Source: Pseudoalteromonas sp. R3
GTDB taxonomy: Bacteria; Pseudomonadota; Gammaproteobacteria; Enterobacterales; Alteromonadaceae
Length of the DNA: 64,000 bases
Direction: 5' to 3'
Assembly (NCBI RefSeq): GCF_004014715.1
Contig: NZ_CP034835.1
Coordinates: forward strand, 3,906,001 to 3,970,000
The notes under the pieces are model-generated. The model did not search any database and was not told where the DNA came from. It worked only from the letters and a program-made list of their open reading frames with translations. Positions 27,814 to 37,120 of this stretch are shown here, piece by piece. Within the stretch, counting starts at the first letter, position 1; each line of letters begins with the position of its first letter. The position numbers and the translations under genes are program-made.

Positions 27814-29946
27814 CTAATCTTGATTCCTCAATTGCTCAGCGATATCAATTGATACCTTAGCAACCTCAAAAATCTCTTGGCTAGAAATAGGCATTTCATG
27901 ACCTTGCTCGATGGCGTCTAAGAACAATCTAGAACATTCATCTTGACCTTTATCTTGTTTCCACAAATTCATTTTATTAAAACCGGACCAGCCAAAGCCT
28001 TTTAATTTAATGAAGTTGTCAAGTTGAAGAACTTTCCCATCTACGAAAGCCTCGATCCTTTCTTTAGGAAAACTATTAGAGCCATTTGCATAGTAATGAA
28101 TTGTACCTAGAGAACCATCTTTAAAACCTAAGATAATAGCAGCCTTATCCTCTACGATACTCCCATCACATTGCTCACCGACTCTTCTGGCTTGAACAGA
28201 GACGATTTCGGATCCAGCTAAAAACCTCATTAAGTCAATATAATGGCATGCCTCGCCGATAATTCTCCCACCACCCTTTTCAATATCATGAACCCAGTGC
28301 TCTGCGGGGATATCACCAGCATTCATGGTCATAATAAAGGTCTTTGGCTTATTTACAGAAGAAATCAAAGACTTCATTTTTTGAACATGTGGTGAAAAAC
28401 GACGATTAAAGCCAACCATCAGAGCTGATGCAGAACCTTCATACGCACTTTTTACGTTATCAAGCTCTTCGTATGTCAAGGCTAGCGGCTTTTCTACAAA
28501 AACATGCTTACCAGCTTCTAAGGCTTTGCACACAAAGTGAGCATGGGAATTATGTTGAGTTACAACAGCCAGAGTGTTGATTTCATTATTCGTAAACAAA
28601 GAGTCGGTGTCGCTAATTGCATTCTCGAAGCCCAACTTTTTGCCGTAGATCGAACTATTCACTCCTCCTGAAGTAGATAACGAGTGTAATCTACAACCGG
28701 CTTTTTTAAATGAAGGTATTAAAGTCCTAGACGCATAATTACCTGCACCAATAAAGCCAACCGAAGGTTGGTTTGCAGAAACAGGTCTCGCTACTTCTTC
28801 TGCTAAACGTAGGGTATTAGTATGGCGCTTATCGACTTCAGATTGGTAATTCAGTATCAATCCTAAAACTGATTTATCGACTGTAAGCAGTTCATATGCA
28901 TCTTGAGCGTTTTCAAACTCAAATACTTTTGTAATGAGTTCATCGATAACGAGTTTACCACTCGACATCATATCGAGTACTGCTTCAAAGTTTCGCTGCT
29001 GAGTCCAGCGAACAAAACCTAAAGGATAGTCATTTCCTTTGTCTTCATATTCTTCATCATATCTACCCGGACCATAAGAACAGGAAACTTGAAAGCTAAT
29101 TTCCTTTTCATAAAAGTCAGAACGATTTAGCTCTAAACCGACAACACCAACTAGAACAACTCGCCCTCTTTTACGGCACATTCTGGCGGCTTGAGTTACT
29201 GGATCATTTGATTTAGTGGATGCAGTGATAACTACACCATCTACTCCATTACCACGACTAAACGCCATACCTGCAGCAACAGGGTCCTGCCCCTTTCCTG
29301 GATTGCAAATTTCAGCTCCATACTGCTTAGCCAGTGCTAATTTGGCATCGTCGAAGTCAATTGCCAGAACCCTACATCCTTGCGCTATCAGCAACTGTAC
29401 GGTCATCAGGCCAATCAGACCAACACCTGTTACAACGATAGCCTCTCCTAAAGTCGGTTGAATTAGACGAATACCTTGTAAACCAATGCTACCAACAACC
29501 GTAAAACTTGCCTCATAATCCGAGACATTATCAGGTATCTTTGCACATAGGTTTTTAGGCACTCTTACAACATCTGCATGAGGACCATTCGACACAACTC
29601 GATCGCCTACTTTAAACTGCTCAGCACCTTTTCCTACGTTGGCAACGACCCCGACGTTGCTATAACCAAGAGGCAAAGGTTGGCCTAACTTTGTTTTAAC
29701 AGCATCATATGTTGTCATTAATCCATCAGTCTTGACTTTATCAAGCACCATTTTTACTTTTTCGGGTTGCTGTCTGGCTTTATCTAAGTAGCTGGCTTTA
29801 CCAAACTCTACCAGCATTCTTTCTGTTCCAGCAGAAATTAAACTTGCCGAGGTGTTAACAATCAAATGCCCTGATTTTGATTGAGGTACAGGTGCTTCGA
29901 TGATAGAAGTTCCGCCTTTTTCTAAGTCTTGGAGTACTTGTAACAC
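27814..29946 (-). CDS. Bi-domain oxidoreductase: zinc-type alcohol dehydrogenase fused to Gfo/Idh/MocA
   Basis: The 710-residue protein joins two dehydrogenases. Residues 1-370 are MDR alcohol-dehydrogenase-like, with PLGYSNVGVVANVGKGAEQF, the VGDRV element and a nucleotide site VVTGVGLIGLMTVQLL. From about residue 395 it is Gfo/Idh/MocA-like, with VGFIGAGNYASRTLIPSFKK, the EKPLALTYEEL motif and GGRIIGEACHYIDLMRFL. The fusion is known from surface-polysaccharide loci, usually next to a heparinase-like gene, as here; substrates are unknown. GTG at 29946 is the only suitable start. It could oxidise or epimerise a uronate or its precursor; this is inference. Confidence 0.88.
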   Translation of the reverse strand: MLQVLQDLEKGGTSIIEAPVPQSKSGHLIVNTSASLISAGTERMLVEFGKASYLDKARQQPEKVKMVLDKVKTDGLMTTYDAVKTKLGQPLPLGYSNVGVVANVGKGAEQFKVGDRVVSNGPHADVVRVPKNLCAKIPDNVSDYEASFTVVGSIGLQGIRLIQPTLGEAIVVTGVGLIGLMTVQLLIAQGCRVLAIDFDDAKLALAKQYGAEICNPGKGQDPVAAGMAFSRGNGVDGVVITASTKSNDPVTQAARMCRKRGRVVLVGVVGLELNRSDFYEKEISFQVSCSYGPGRYDEEYEDKGNDYPLGFVRWTQQRNFEAVLDMMSSGKLVIDELITKVFEFENAQDAYELLTVDKSVLGLILNYQSEVDKRHTNTLRLAEEVARPVSANQPSVGFIGAGNYASRTLIPSFKKAGCRLHSLSTSGGVNSSIYGKKLGFENAISDTDSLFTNNEINTLAVVTQHNSHAHFVCKALEAGKHVFVEKPLALTYEELDNVKSAYEGSASALMVGFNRRFSPHVQKMKSLISSVNKPKTFIMTMNAGDIPAEHWVHDIEKGGGRIIGEACHYIDLMRFLAGSEIVSVQARRVGEQCDGSIVEDKAAIILGFKDGSLGTIHYYANGSNSFPKERIEAFVDGKVLQLDNFIKLKGFGWSGFNKMNLWKQDKGQDECSRLFLDAIEQGHEMPISSQEIFEVAKVSIDIAEQLRNQD

Positions 29947-29965
29947 AGTAAATCCTCAATTTGTC

Positions 29966-31879
29966 CTAATTATAAAATTCATTAATGTCTAGCTTGGTCG
30001 GTGTTGGACAATCTATAAATTGTCTAAACCACATTTCCATCGTCAACAAAGCATATATTGAATAAGCATAATCACCTCTACCTTCAGCATCTGCTTTTAT
30101 AATCTTCTGGACCTCGCTATAATCGAATACCCCTCTTTTACTAACTGATTCTTCAGACAATAAATGATCAATGAGAGGTTTAAGTGGGCCATGCAACCAA
30201 CTTCTTAATGGTGCTCCAAAACCAGTTTTACTTCGATAAATGACAGATTTGGGTAACCATTTTTCTGCTACTTTTTTCAAAATCCATTTTCCTTCTTTTC
30301 CTTTGAGCTTTTGATTGGTTGGTATCTGTGAAGCTACTTTTGCTAACTCCAGTGAAACTAATGGAACTCTAACTTCCACACCGTTTGCCATACTCATTTT
30401 ATCGGTGTAATTAAAGTTATGATCAACTAAGAAAAACTCTCTTTCAAGGTCAAGTACTTTCTCAACGTTATTAGAGCTTGCAGAATTAGCCAGCTTAGAA
30501 TTTAACGTGTCGTATCCAGAAAATGCTATCTTGCCTCTCAATTCCTCTTTGAACAATTTCAGTGAGTCCTCTTTAGACATCCAAGAAAATAACGAAATGA
30601 GGGCATCATCACCTTTTTGATTCAAAGCATTTGACAGTTTATGAAATCGTCTTCCAAGGGTAGAGTTTGTTTTAAATAGTCTCGAACTATAGCCGATTAA
30701 GCTTTTTAAGAACTGCGGCACCTTTTCTGCCTTATCTATCAGCTGAGCGGCAAGGTGCCTTCTATAACCTGTGAAAAAATCATCTCCACCGGCTCCTGAA
30801 AGCAGCACCTTAATACCTTTACTGTTAGCTAACTGGCATATTTTGAACGCGTTAATGATAGCAGGATCTGCTTGTGGTTCATCAAGGTAATAAATACAGG
30901 ACGGTAGATCAGAAACATCAGTTGAAGACGCTGAAACCAAGTTTAAATCTAAACCCAGCTCCTCAGCTACTCTCTTTGCATAGGGCAAGTCGTCTGTAAA
31001 ACCATCTTTATCATCTGACGTAATATCGATTGAAAAAACTTCTTTAAAGTCTTTATTCTCAGATTTAGCAATCGCACAAACTAAAGAAGAATCTAAGCCA
31101 CCAGATAAGAAAGCACCTACTTCAACATCAGAAACCAATTGACTTTTGATTGTATTTACAAGAGCGGTATCAAGAGCTTTTTCCGCTCCGGCCTCATCCA
31201 AAGAAGCAGAATAAGATGGAATTGAATAGTATTTTTCAACATTAACTATGCTCCCACCGTTAAATACGATATAGCTTCCAATAGGTACTTTCTTTATAGC
31301 ACTAAGAATCGTTGCTTCACCAGGTGACCACAGGAATTGAAGGTGTGAAGCTGCAGAATCAAGATCTATTTCCCTTGATACGCTTTGGTCTTGCAAGATA
31401 GCTTTGATCTCGCTAGAAAAAATTACGCCGCTATCACTTAAGGAGTAGTAAAGTGGTTTTATTCCAAAATGGTCTCTAGCAACAACAAGGTCACCTGTAA
31501 TTTGGTTATATATCGCTAAAGAAAATATTCCATCAAGCAATGAAAAGGTATCGAAACCATGATGGGTCCACAACGCCAAAATAACTTCACCATCGCCCTC
31601 AGACTTGAAGTTATACCCCTTTGCTAGCATTGATTTACGAAGTTCTTTGTAGTTGTATATTTCCCCATTGAAAACGAGAATAAGATTACCACAATCAGAG
31701 TATATAGGCTGAGAGCTAGCTTCTGACAAATCAATGATCGACAGGCGTACATGCCCTAAAGCTGTATTTTTGTTTTGAAAAACACCATTTCCATCTGGAC
31801 CCCTATGAGAAATCGCATCATTCATTTTGGTGATAAGGGAAAGGTCATTACTACCTTGAATTCCATTAATTCCACACAA
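29966..31879 (-). CDS. Asparagine synthetase B-like glutamine amidotransferase
   Basis: A 637-residue class II glutamine amidotransferase and ATP-dependent amide synthetase. The start is a TTG at 31879: it gives M-C-G-I-N-G, and Cys2 must become the N-terminal nucleophile, so no other start fits. The glutaminase domain has SHRGPDG and FNGEIYNY; the synthetase domain has the PP-loop FLSGGLDSSLV near residue 260 and LSGAGGDDFFTGYRR. In polysaccharide loci such enzymes (compare WbpS) are thought to convert a uronic acid carboxyl to a carboxamide, which fits the UDP-ManNAcA genes here. Ordinary asparagine synthesis is the alternative. Confidence 0.88.
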   Translation of the reverse strand: MCGINGIQGSNDLSLITKMNDAISHRGPDGNGVFQNKNTALGHVRLSIIDLSEASSQPIYSDCGNLILVFNGEIYNYKELRKSMLAKGYNFKSEGDGEVILALWTHHGFDTFSLLDGIFSLAIYNQITGDLVVARDHFGIKPLYYSLSDSGVIFSSEIKAILQDQSVSREIDLDSAASHLQFLWSPGEATILSAIKKVPIGSYIVFNGGSIVNVEKYYSIPSYSASLDEAGAEKALDTALVNTIKSQLVSDVEVGAFLSGGLDSSLVCAIAKSENKDFKEVFSIDITSDDKDGFTDDLPYAKRVAEELGLDLNLVSASSTDVSDLPSCIYYLDEPQADPAIINAFKICQLANSKGIKVLLSGAGGDDFFTGYRRHLAAQLIDKAEKVPQFLKSLIGYSSRLFKTNSTLGRRFHKLSNALNQKGDDALISLFSWMSKEDSLKLFKEELRGKIAFSGYDTLNSKLANSASSNNVEKVLDLEREFFLVDHNFNYTDKMSMANGVEVRVPLVSLELAKVASQIPTNQKLKGKEGKWILKKVAEKWLPKSVIYRSKTGFGAPLRSWLHGPLKPLIDHLLSEESVSKRGVFDYSEVQKIIKADAEGRGDYAYSIYALLTMEMWFRQFIDCPTPTKLDINEFYN

Positions 31880-31895
31880 CTTAAACCACCTTTTT

Positions 31896-32975
31896 TCAAT
31901 TCAGTTTTTTGATAATTCGTTCGACTTTGACGTCCCAATAATCGACATTCAAAGCCTCAAAATATGGACGGCATTTAGAATCTGTTCTGCTTGAACAAAG
32001 CTCATTTAATAAATTAAAGAGTTCACTTGAGATGCCATATTCGATAGCATAAACAGGGCCTTTTCCTTTGAAAGCATCAAACGTCGAGATACCCTTGTTC
32101 GTTATAAATGGCGTACCAGTAAAAGCACAATCAAACCATTTATTCGGTTCAGCTTTTCTGTTAACCTCAATAGAAGGGTCGTAAAAACACAAAACGACAT
32201 CACTAATAAAGTAATAAGATAAGGCCTGAACATTTGATAGCTGTCCTAGATATTCAACAATTTCAAGAGAGATCAACTCAGATATCGCCTCACACTCACT
32301 TGGACCGGCTACTATAACCTTGAACTTGGCTGGGTCAAGTAACTTAACTGTCTCTAAAATCGTATCCGCACCGCGAGTATTTACAAGCCAGCCATTAACG
32401 TAGATCACAAACTTATCATTACGGTGATGGGTAACACTTAAAGACTTCGCTTCATCAAAAAATGCTTTAGTTGGAGTGTTCTCAATCACACAAACATTGT
32501 CTAGCTTGGTGAAATCTCGACTTTGTCCAGGAACGAAATGCTTAACAGACTTCTTTGCAACTGCCATTTCAATCTTTTTTACTAACATAGTTAGCAATCC
32601 AAAATTATAGGTCAGATGATAAGCGTCCCTATCTAGGTAAACATACCTGACTTTTTTGCCAATTAAATTAGCAAAGAATGCTGGTAAGGCACAATCTAAC
32701 CTTGAGCAAAAATAAACCTTATCAAAGTCTTTATTATTACAGAATAGGAAAGTTAACTTAATTATCCAAAGCATGTAGCCAAATATCAAACCTATCTTAG
32801 ACTCTGGTTTATAAGTAAAAAAACTATTTTTTTCTTTTCCTACTTCACCACGATTCCATGTTATTTCACTTACATCCCCAAGCGAGTCAAGAATACTGTT
32901 TAACTTCGCTAAATATGGATAAACATTTAAGTCGCCACCTATGGCAACAATACAATATTTATTGTTTTGCTTCAT
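31896..32975 (-). CDS. Glycosyltransferase, GT4-like
   Basis: A protein of about 359 residues with a GT-B pattern: an N-terminal half with a hydrophobic segment (IGLIFGYMLWIIKLTFLF) and FLVPG-type linker (VKHFVPGQSRDFTKLDN), and a C-terminal half with FVIYVNGWLVNTRGADTILE, FKVIVAGPSECEAI, VEYLGQLSNVQALSYYF and NRKAEPNKWFDCAFTGTPF. The last element resembles the Glu-containing donor site of GT4 enzymes. Acceptor and donor are unknown. ATG 32975 is used because it overlaps wzx by 17 bases, less than the upstream Met. Confidence 0.75.
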   Translation of the reverse strand: MKQNNKYCIVAIGGDLNVYPYLAKLNSILDSLGDVSEITWNRGEVGKEKNSFFTYKPESKIGLIFGYMLWIIKLTFLFCNNKDFDKVYFCSRLDCALPAFFANLIGKKVRYVYLDRDAYHLTYNFGLLTMLVKKIEMAVAKKSVKHFVPGQSRDFTKLDNVCVIENTPTKAFFDEAKSLSVTHHRNDKFVIYVNGWLVNTRGADTILETVKLLDPAKFKVIVAGPSECEAISELISLEIVEYLGQLSNVQALSYYFISDVVLCFYDPSIEVNRKAEPNKWFDCAFTGTPFITNKGISTFDAFKGKGPVYAIEYGISSELFNLLNELCSSRTDSKCRPYFEALNVDYWDVKVERIIKKLN

Positions 32976-34230
32976 AAGCACCTCGTACATTTGATTGCAG
33001 AACCTTATAAAATGTGAAAAGACTAGCTAAAGATCCACAAGCGAAGCTTAAAAAACTTGCAAAAGCAGCTCCACTTAAACCGTACAGAGGAATAAATAAC
33101 CAGTTACATACAAAGTTTATGACTAATACTAAAATTGAAATTTTGACATTTATGCCGGCTTTCCCCATTGCATTAAAAAAATTTCCCAGAGGAGTACGTA
33201 CTAGGAATGTGAATAAGATTGCCAGTGAGAACCAAATAGAAGCCCAAAAGTATTCAAAGATACTCACATCGAAGCTAAATAAAAACAAATATTTAATCAC
33301 AAAGGGGAGTAGCAATGCAATTATTAAAGCAATAGGGATAAAGATAAGCAGGTAATTTTTGTAATACTTTTTAATTTCATTAGATTTTTGTGATATACCG
33401 ACTAAAAATTTAAAATCCGAGCCAAGATAAGTACTTGGTACGAATAGTAAAACCGTTGGTACCAAGCTAATGAAACGATAATAGCCAGCACTTTCACTTC
33501 CCATAAAATAATCCACAGCGATAGTGTCAATATGGAATATGGCTAAAGAAGCAAAAACGCCTACCGTGATTGATACAGAATACTTCAGGTTTTCTTTACT
33601 AGGTAATGTAAAGCCCCTTAAGCTTTTTTTTAAGTAGATATCCTTGTATCTAGAAATCAAAAATATAGAAAATAGAAAAGCAGAAGCCAAATAACCTTCA
33701 AAAGCTTCAAACCCCAGAAGAACTAGTACGATTGTAATGACTATCAAAAAAGTAGCTTGAATAGACATTAGCCTGCCATACATCTTGTTTAAATTGCAGA
33801 CTCTGAAAAATGATATTAATAAAGAATTTGCTACACTGAAGAAGCAAAAAGCGTATACTTGAAAAAATTCAATCTCTCCAATCCAATCAGAAGCAAGTTC
33901 CTTAACAATATTTGTAATAATGAACGCTAGAAAAATAACAAAGAGAGTTAGTAAAATATATCCGTTAAGCAACACGACCTTTTTGCTATTTGAAAAACAC
34001 TTTCTACTACCAAAGTAACAAAAGGTTTCTACTGCAGAAATAGACAACAAGGGTATAAATACCGCTGTCAATGCTAACTGGACACTTAACACGCCAAATT
34101 CAGAGCCTGTTAATAATTTAGCTAGGGTGATAGTCAAAAGTAAAGTGGCTATCTTGTGGTATATTGAGCCAGCAAAAAAACTAGCCCCACCTCTTTTTAA
34201 GAATCCAGAAATTTGTAACTTAACGTCCAT
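32959..34230 (-). CDS. wzx: Wzx-type oligosaccharide flippase (MOP superfamily)
   Basis: A 423-residue integral membrane protein with about 12 hydrophobic helices, beginning LLTITLAKLLTGSEFGVLSV and ending near AAFASFLSFACGSLASLFTF. This pattern is the MOP/Wzx family, which moves undecaprenyl-diphosphate-linked repeat units to the periplasm. It lies between glycosyltransferase genes and the wzy gene of the same locus, so it probably handles the capsule repeat unit. A second, different Wzx is in the common-antigen-like locus. Confidence 0.9.
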   Translation of the reverse strand: MDVKLQISGFLKRGGASFFAGSIYHKIATLLLTITLAKLLTGSEFGVLSVQLALTAVFIPLLSISAVETFCYFGSRKCFSNSKKVVLLNGYILLTLFVIFLAFIITNIVKELASDWIGEIEFFQVYAFCFFSVANSLLISFFRVCNLNKMYGRLMSIQATFLIVITIVLVLLGFEAFEGYLASAFLFSIFLISRYKDIYLKKSLRGFTLPSKENLKYSVSITVGVFASLAIFHIDTIAVDYFMGSESAGYYRFISLVPTVLLFVPSTYLGSDFKFLVGISQKSNEIKKYYKNYLLIFIPIALIIALLLPFVIKYLFLFSFDVSIFEYFWASIWFSLAILFTFLVRTPLGNFFNAMGKAGINVKISILVLVINFVCNWLFIPLYGLSGAAFASFLSFACGSLASLFTFYKVLQSNVRGAYEAKQ

Positions 34231-34747
34231 TTTTATAGTGCTCTTCCGCTATAAATTGAAGTTCCTGCCTATCTTGTTCAGTTATTTGTTTATTAGAAAA
34301 GATGCCACTAAAACCTTTTGGTGCAGGCACCAGAACGCCTTTTTCTTCGCATTTATCTATATACTCAGCCACGGTACACATAAACCGCGCGGGATTGCCA
34401 CATACGACAGCGTTCGCAGCAACGTCTTTGGTTACAACGCTGCCAGCACCAACAATTACATTGTCACCAATAGTCACTCCTGGCATCACTGTCGCATTTG
34501 CGCCTAAGAATACGTTGTCACCTATCGTTGTTTTTCCAACTCTGTATTTTCCTGAGTGAAAGTAGGTACTAGCGTCATGAGACAAAATTATAGAACCTGG
34601 TGCAGATACAAAATTATCTCCTATTTCTACTAGGTTAGGAGTTAGAGTATCTACAAGAGTATTATGAAACTTGACATTACCTATTTTGTATAAAGGCGCT
34701 GGTCTTGGAAACAATCTTCGAAAAACCTTTCTCATAAAAGCAACCAT
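34220..34747 (-). CDS. Left-handed beta-helix acyltransferase (WbbJ/CysE-like)
   Basis: About 175 residues with hexapeptide repeats of the left-handed beta-helix: VEIGDN, TTIGDNVFLGANATVMPGV, TIGDNVIVGAGSVVTKDV, and the CGNPARF ending found in sugar O-acetyltransferases. It most likely adds an O- or N-acetyl group to a sugar in the capsule repeat, using acetyl-CoA. ATG 34747 follows the wzy stop directly; the long upstream extension to 34819 lies inside wzy and is hydrophobic, so it is rejected. A later Met (34735) is possible. Confidence 0.85.
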   Translation of the reverse strand: MVAFMRKVFRRLFPRPAPLYKIGNVKFHNTLVDTLTPNLVEIGDNFVSAPGSIILSHDASTYFHSGKYRVGKTTIGDNVFLGANATVMPGVTIGDNVIVGAGSVVTKDVAANAVVCGNPARFMCTVAEYIDKCEEKGVLVPAPKGFSGIFSNKQITEQDRQELQFIAEEHYKNGR

Positions 34748-34748
34748 A

Positions 34749-36079
34749 TCACCCCCTAATTCGAACATTATTAAAGAAATATATAATGACAGCAACAAAC
34801 ATAAATGCTGAAAAGGCACCTAAAAACTCAGCGTTTACAATAGTCATAGACAAAAAGTTGGTAGTTAGTAGAAACAGAGCAATATCTGTAGTTTTAGTGA
34901 GCCTATGTCCAAAACAAGTAACTTTGTAAATCAAGAAGCCATGTATAATGGCGAAAACAAACACACCCACAAAGCCAAAATTAAGGTACGATTCTATCAC
35001 AACCCCAGTCGTCAGTGAGGAATTCCCCTCTTTACTACCTAACTTATAAGACCCAGGAGCAACAATGTTTGCAAGCATAGGTCCACCACCTAAAGGTTTG
35101 CCAGGCCAAATTACTCGGGGAACAAAAGATACAAAACCTGCCACATATGTCCGCCCTAGGGCAAACTCATAACGATCACTATTATCCAACACAAACGCTA
35201 ATAACTCTGCATGACCGAAACTTGCTTGCAATTCTTTTGTCACAACCTCCCCTAGTTCGATTTCTTCAGCAATTGCGCTTTTACTTAATACCGCATCATC
35301 TTGCTTAATTATATCGCGAACTTTAGCGAGCGAGGAAGCAAACCCGAATATTAAAATAAGGGCCAATAGACTTTTCCCTAAAGATCTATAGTTAATTTTA
35401 GTTTTAGAGATAAAATATATGTTATGAGCACATACGGCAACATAAATAAAGCTTGAGCTCTAGAGCCAAGCAACAAAGATATGATGAAGACAAGACTGAA
35501 GGTAATTATTAATAACAGCAGGCTGTTCTTTTTATTTTGCCTAACAAATTCACATACCAAAAGAACACTGAGAGGCAAAGAAAATACCAGCATCTTAATA
35601 AAGTAACCATAACCAGAAAGCAGGTTAATCCTGTTATACATAAAGTAAGCAAACTGATTGACGTATTGCGCCACTACACCGAACATCACAAAGGAGCCAA
35701 CAGCTATGAAGACAATGCAAACCACTTTAACTAATTTGGTATTATCATTGCTAACAAGTGAAGCGGACGAAAGAACACTATAGTCCAATCCTGATTTACC
35801 CAAGATAAAAACGGTAATGGTACATATTATTAAATATAAGAATGCAGAACCAACAGAAAGAAACATCGAATAACTATCAGTATTTGAAACCAAATAAGAT
35901 GGAAACCGGCTTATTCCATAGAGTTCCTGCAACATAGGCATTACAAAAAAGATAAAACTATGAAACAGTATAAAAAGACCAATCGGTGTTAATATTTTCT
36001 GTGCAAAGTTTTCACCTTTAATGAAAAAAATAAAAGCTAGTGCAATAATCAGACATAGCAAACAGAATAGAACTAACAT
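34749..36079 (-). pseudogene. wzy: Wzy-type O-antigen/capsule polymerase, frameshifted
   Basis: Two frames (36079-35378 and 35366-34749) are each too short but join to about 443 residues if one A (T on the plus strand) is restored between 35396 and 35405, reading SLKTKINYRSLGKSLLALIL. The joined protein has about 10-12 hydrophobic helices and a long hydrophilic periplasmic loop containing RVIWPGKPLGGGPMLANIV and GSKEGNSSLTTGVV, both typical of Wzy polymerases, which link repeat units in the periplasm. As written it is truncated. If genuine, only single repeat units would be exported. Confidence 0.75.
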
Positions 36080-37120
36080 TTATTTGCCTACATATAGATT
36101 TCGCCACTTAGAAGCTTGACTTTTCCAAGTGTACATTTTCGATATTACATTCCTATTTTGGTCTAAATCACACTCTTGTCGCCCCTCAAGAAAGAGAGTC
36201 AAGCTTTCTGATATGTGGGAAATGCTCTGAATTGAAGAGAATTGCAAACCAAAACTTTTTAAACACTCATATGGCAGCCAGCTTCCTGTTATAATGTAAT
36301 TTTTAGCATAAAAGGACTCAAGCATAGCGGCAGACAGTTGGTCATGCTTCTGCAGTTGTATAAGAACATCTGTTTTAATTCTTAAAGCAGCAATTTCATC
36401 AATAGACATCCGTTCTGTGATAATATCAAAAGTAACACCAGCTTGCTGAAAAGCAGTATATACTTCGTCAATATAAGCTTGGCTTTGAACACCGTATGTC
36501 ATAGGTATAATAAAATCAAAGCTAGCTTTTTCTTGTTCTGACAATTTAGAAAGCTGCTTAGCTATGCTCACATGCTGCTGGTTAGCTGAACCATTCGTAC
36601 CAACAACACAAACAAACTTACCTTCCTTAGATACTTTAGTATTTAATCCATCATTTTCATCAATGGCGTCAAGAATCACTAAACCAAAACTAATAACTTC
36701 TATGTCAACCCCAAGGGCTTCAATTTCATTCTTAAGTTGAGGATTTGTCACGTTAGCTGCGGCTAACGAACCTAACCACTTGGCTCTTTCTACCTTCTGG
36801 TGCGGGCTTAACAAATTAAAATCCCCTCCCCAAACTGTAGCGACTCTTTTTAACCGCTTAAAAGACACTAGCTTATCGAGTAAAACCATATATTTTGAGA
36901 CATAGTGGAAAGCTAAAACATCCCCTTCTTTTAAAGAAAAGATGATTCTAATTAACAACCTAAACCAAGAAAGTAAGTATCTAATCTTTGATGTATCACC
37001 AAGCTTTCTGATGCAATATAAATCACAATTTAGACCTTCTCTCTTTAAATTAAGGTGCAACTCTTTTACCAGGGTGTGTTCAAAATCACATATTAATAGA
37101 ATATTTTTTTTGCGGTCCAT
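36080..37120 (-). CDS. Glycosyltransferase resembling WecF (GT56-like)
   Basis: A 346-residue soluble protein. By eye it shares a series of landmarks with the WecF-type protein in the second locus: a W-G-x-D near the end of the N-terminal half (VWGGDFNLLS against [10 protein letters not shown]), VVGTNGSANQQH against [22 protein letters not shown] against [12 protein letters not shown], and a following M-x-x-DE-rich helix then a strand with Gln. WecF transfers a 4-acetamido-6-deoxygalactose, so this enzyme may transfer the 4-amino sugar built by LegB and LegC-type genes here. That substrate is inference. It begins right after wzy and overlaps its upstream neighbour by one base. Confidence 0.65.
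   Translation of the reverse strand: MDRKKNILLICDFEHTLVKELHLNLKREGLNCDLYCIRKLGDTSKIRYLLSWFRLLIRIIFSLKEGDVLAFHYVSKYMVLLDKLVSFKRLKRVATVWGGDFNLLSPHQKVERAKWLGSLAAANVTNPQLKNEIEALGVDIEVISFGLVILDAIDENDGLNTKVSKEGKFVCVVGTNGSANQQHVSIAKQLSKLSEQEKASFDFIIPMTYGVQSQAYIDEVYTAFQQAGVTFDIITERMSIDEIAALRIKTDVLIQLQKHDQLSAAMLESFYAKNYIITGSWLPYECLKSFGLQFSSIQSISHISESLTLFLEGRQECDLDQNRNVISKMYTWKSQASKWRNLYVGK

Noticed and set aside
29216..29461. Plus-strand frame of 81 codons inside the bi-domain oxidoreductase
   Set aside because: It is antisense to the conserved nucleotide-binding domain and shows only the mirrored codon pattern of that gene.
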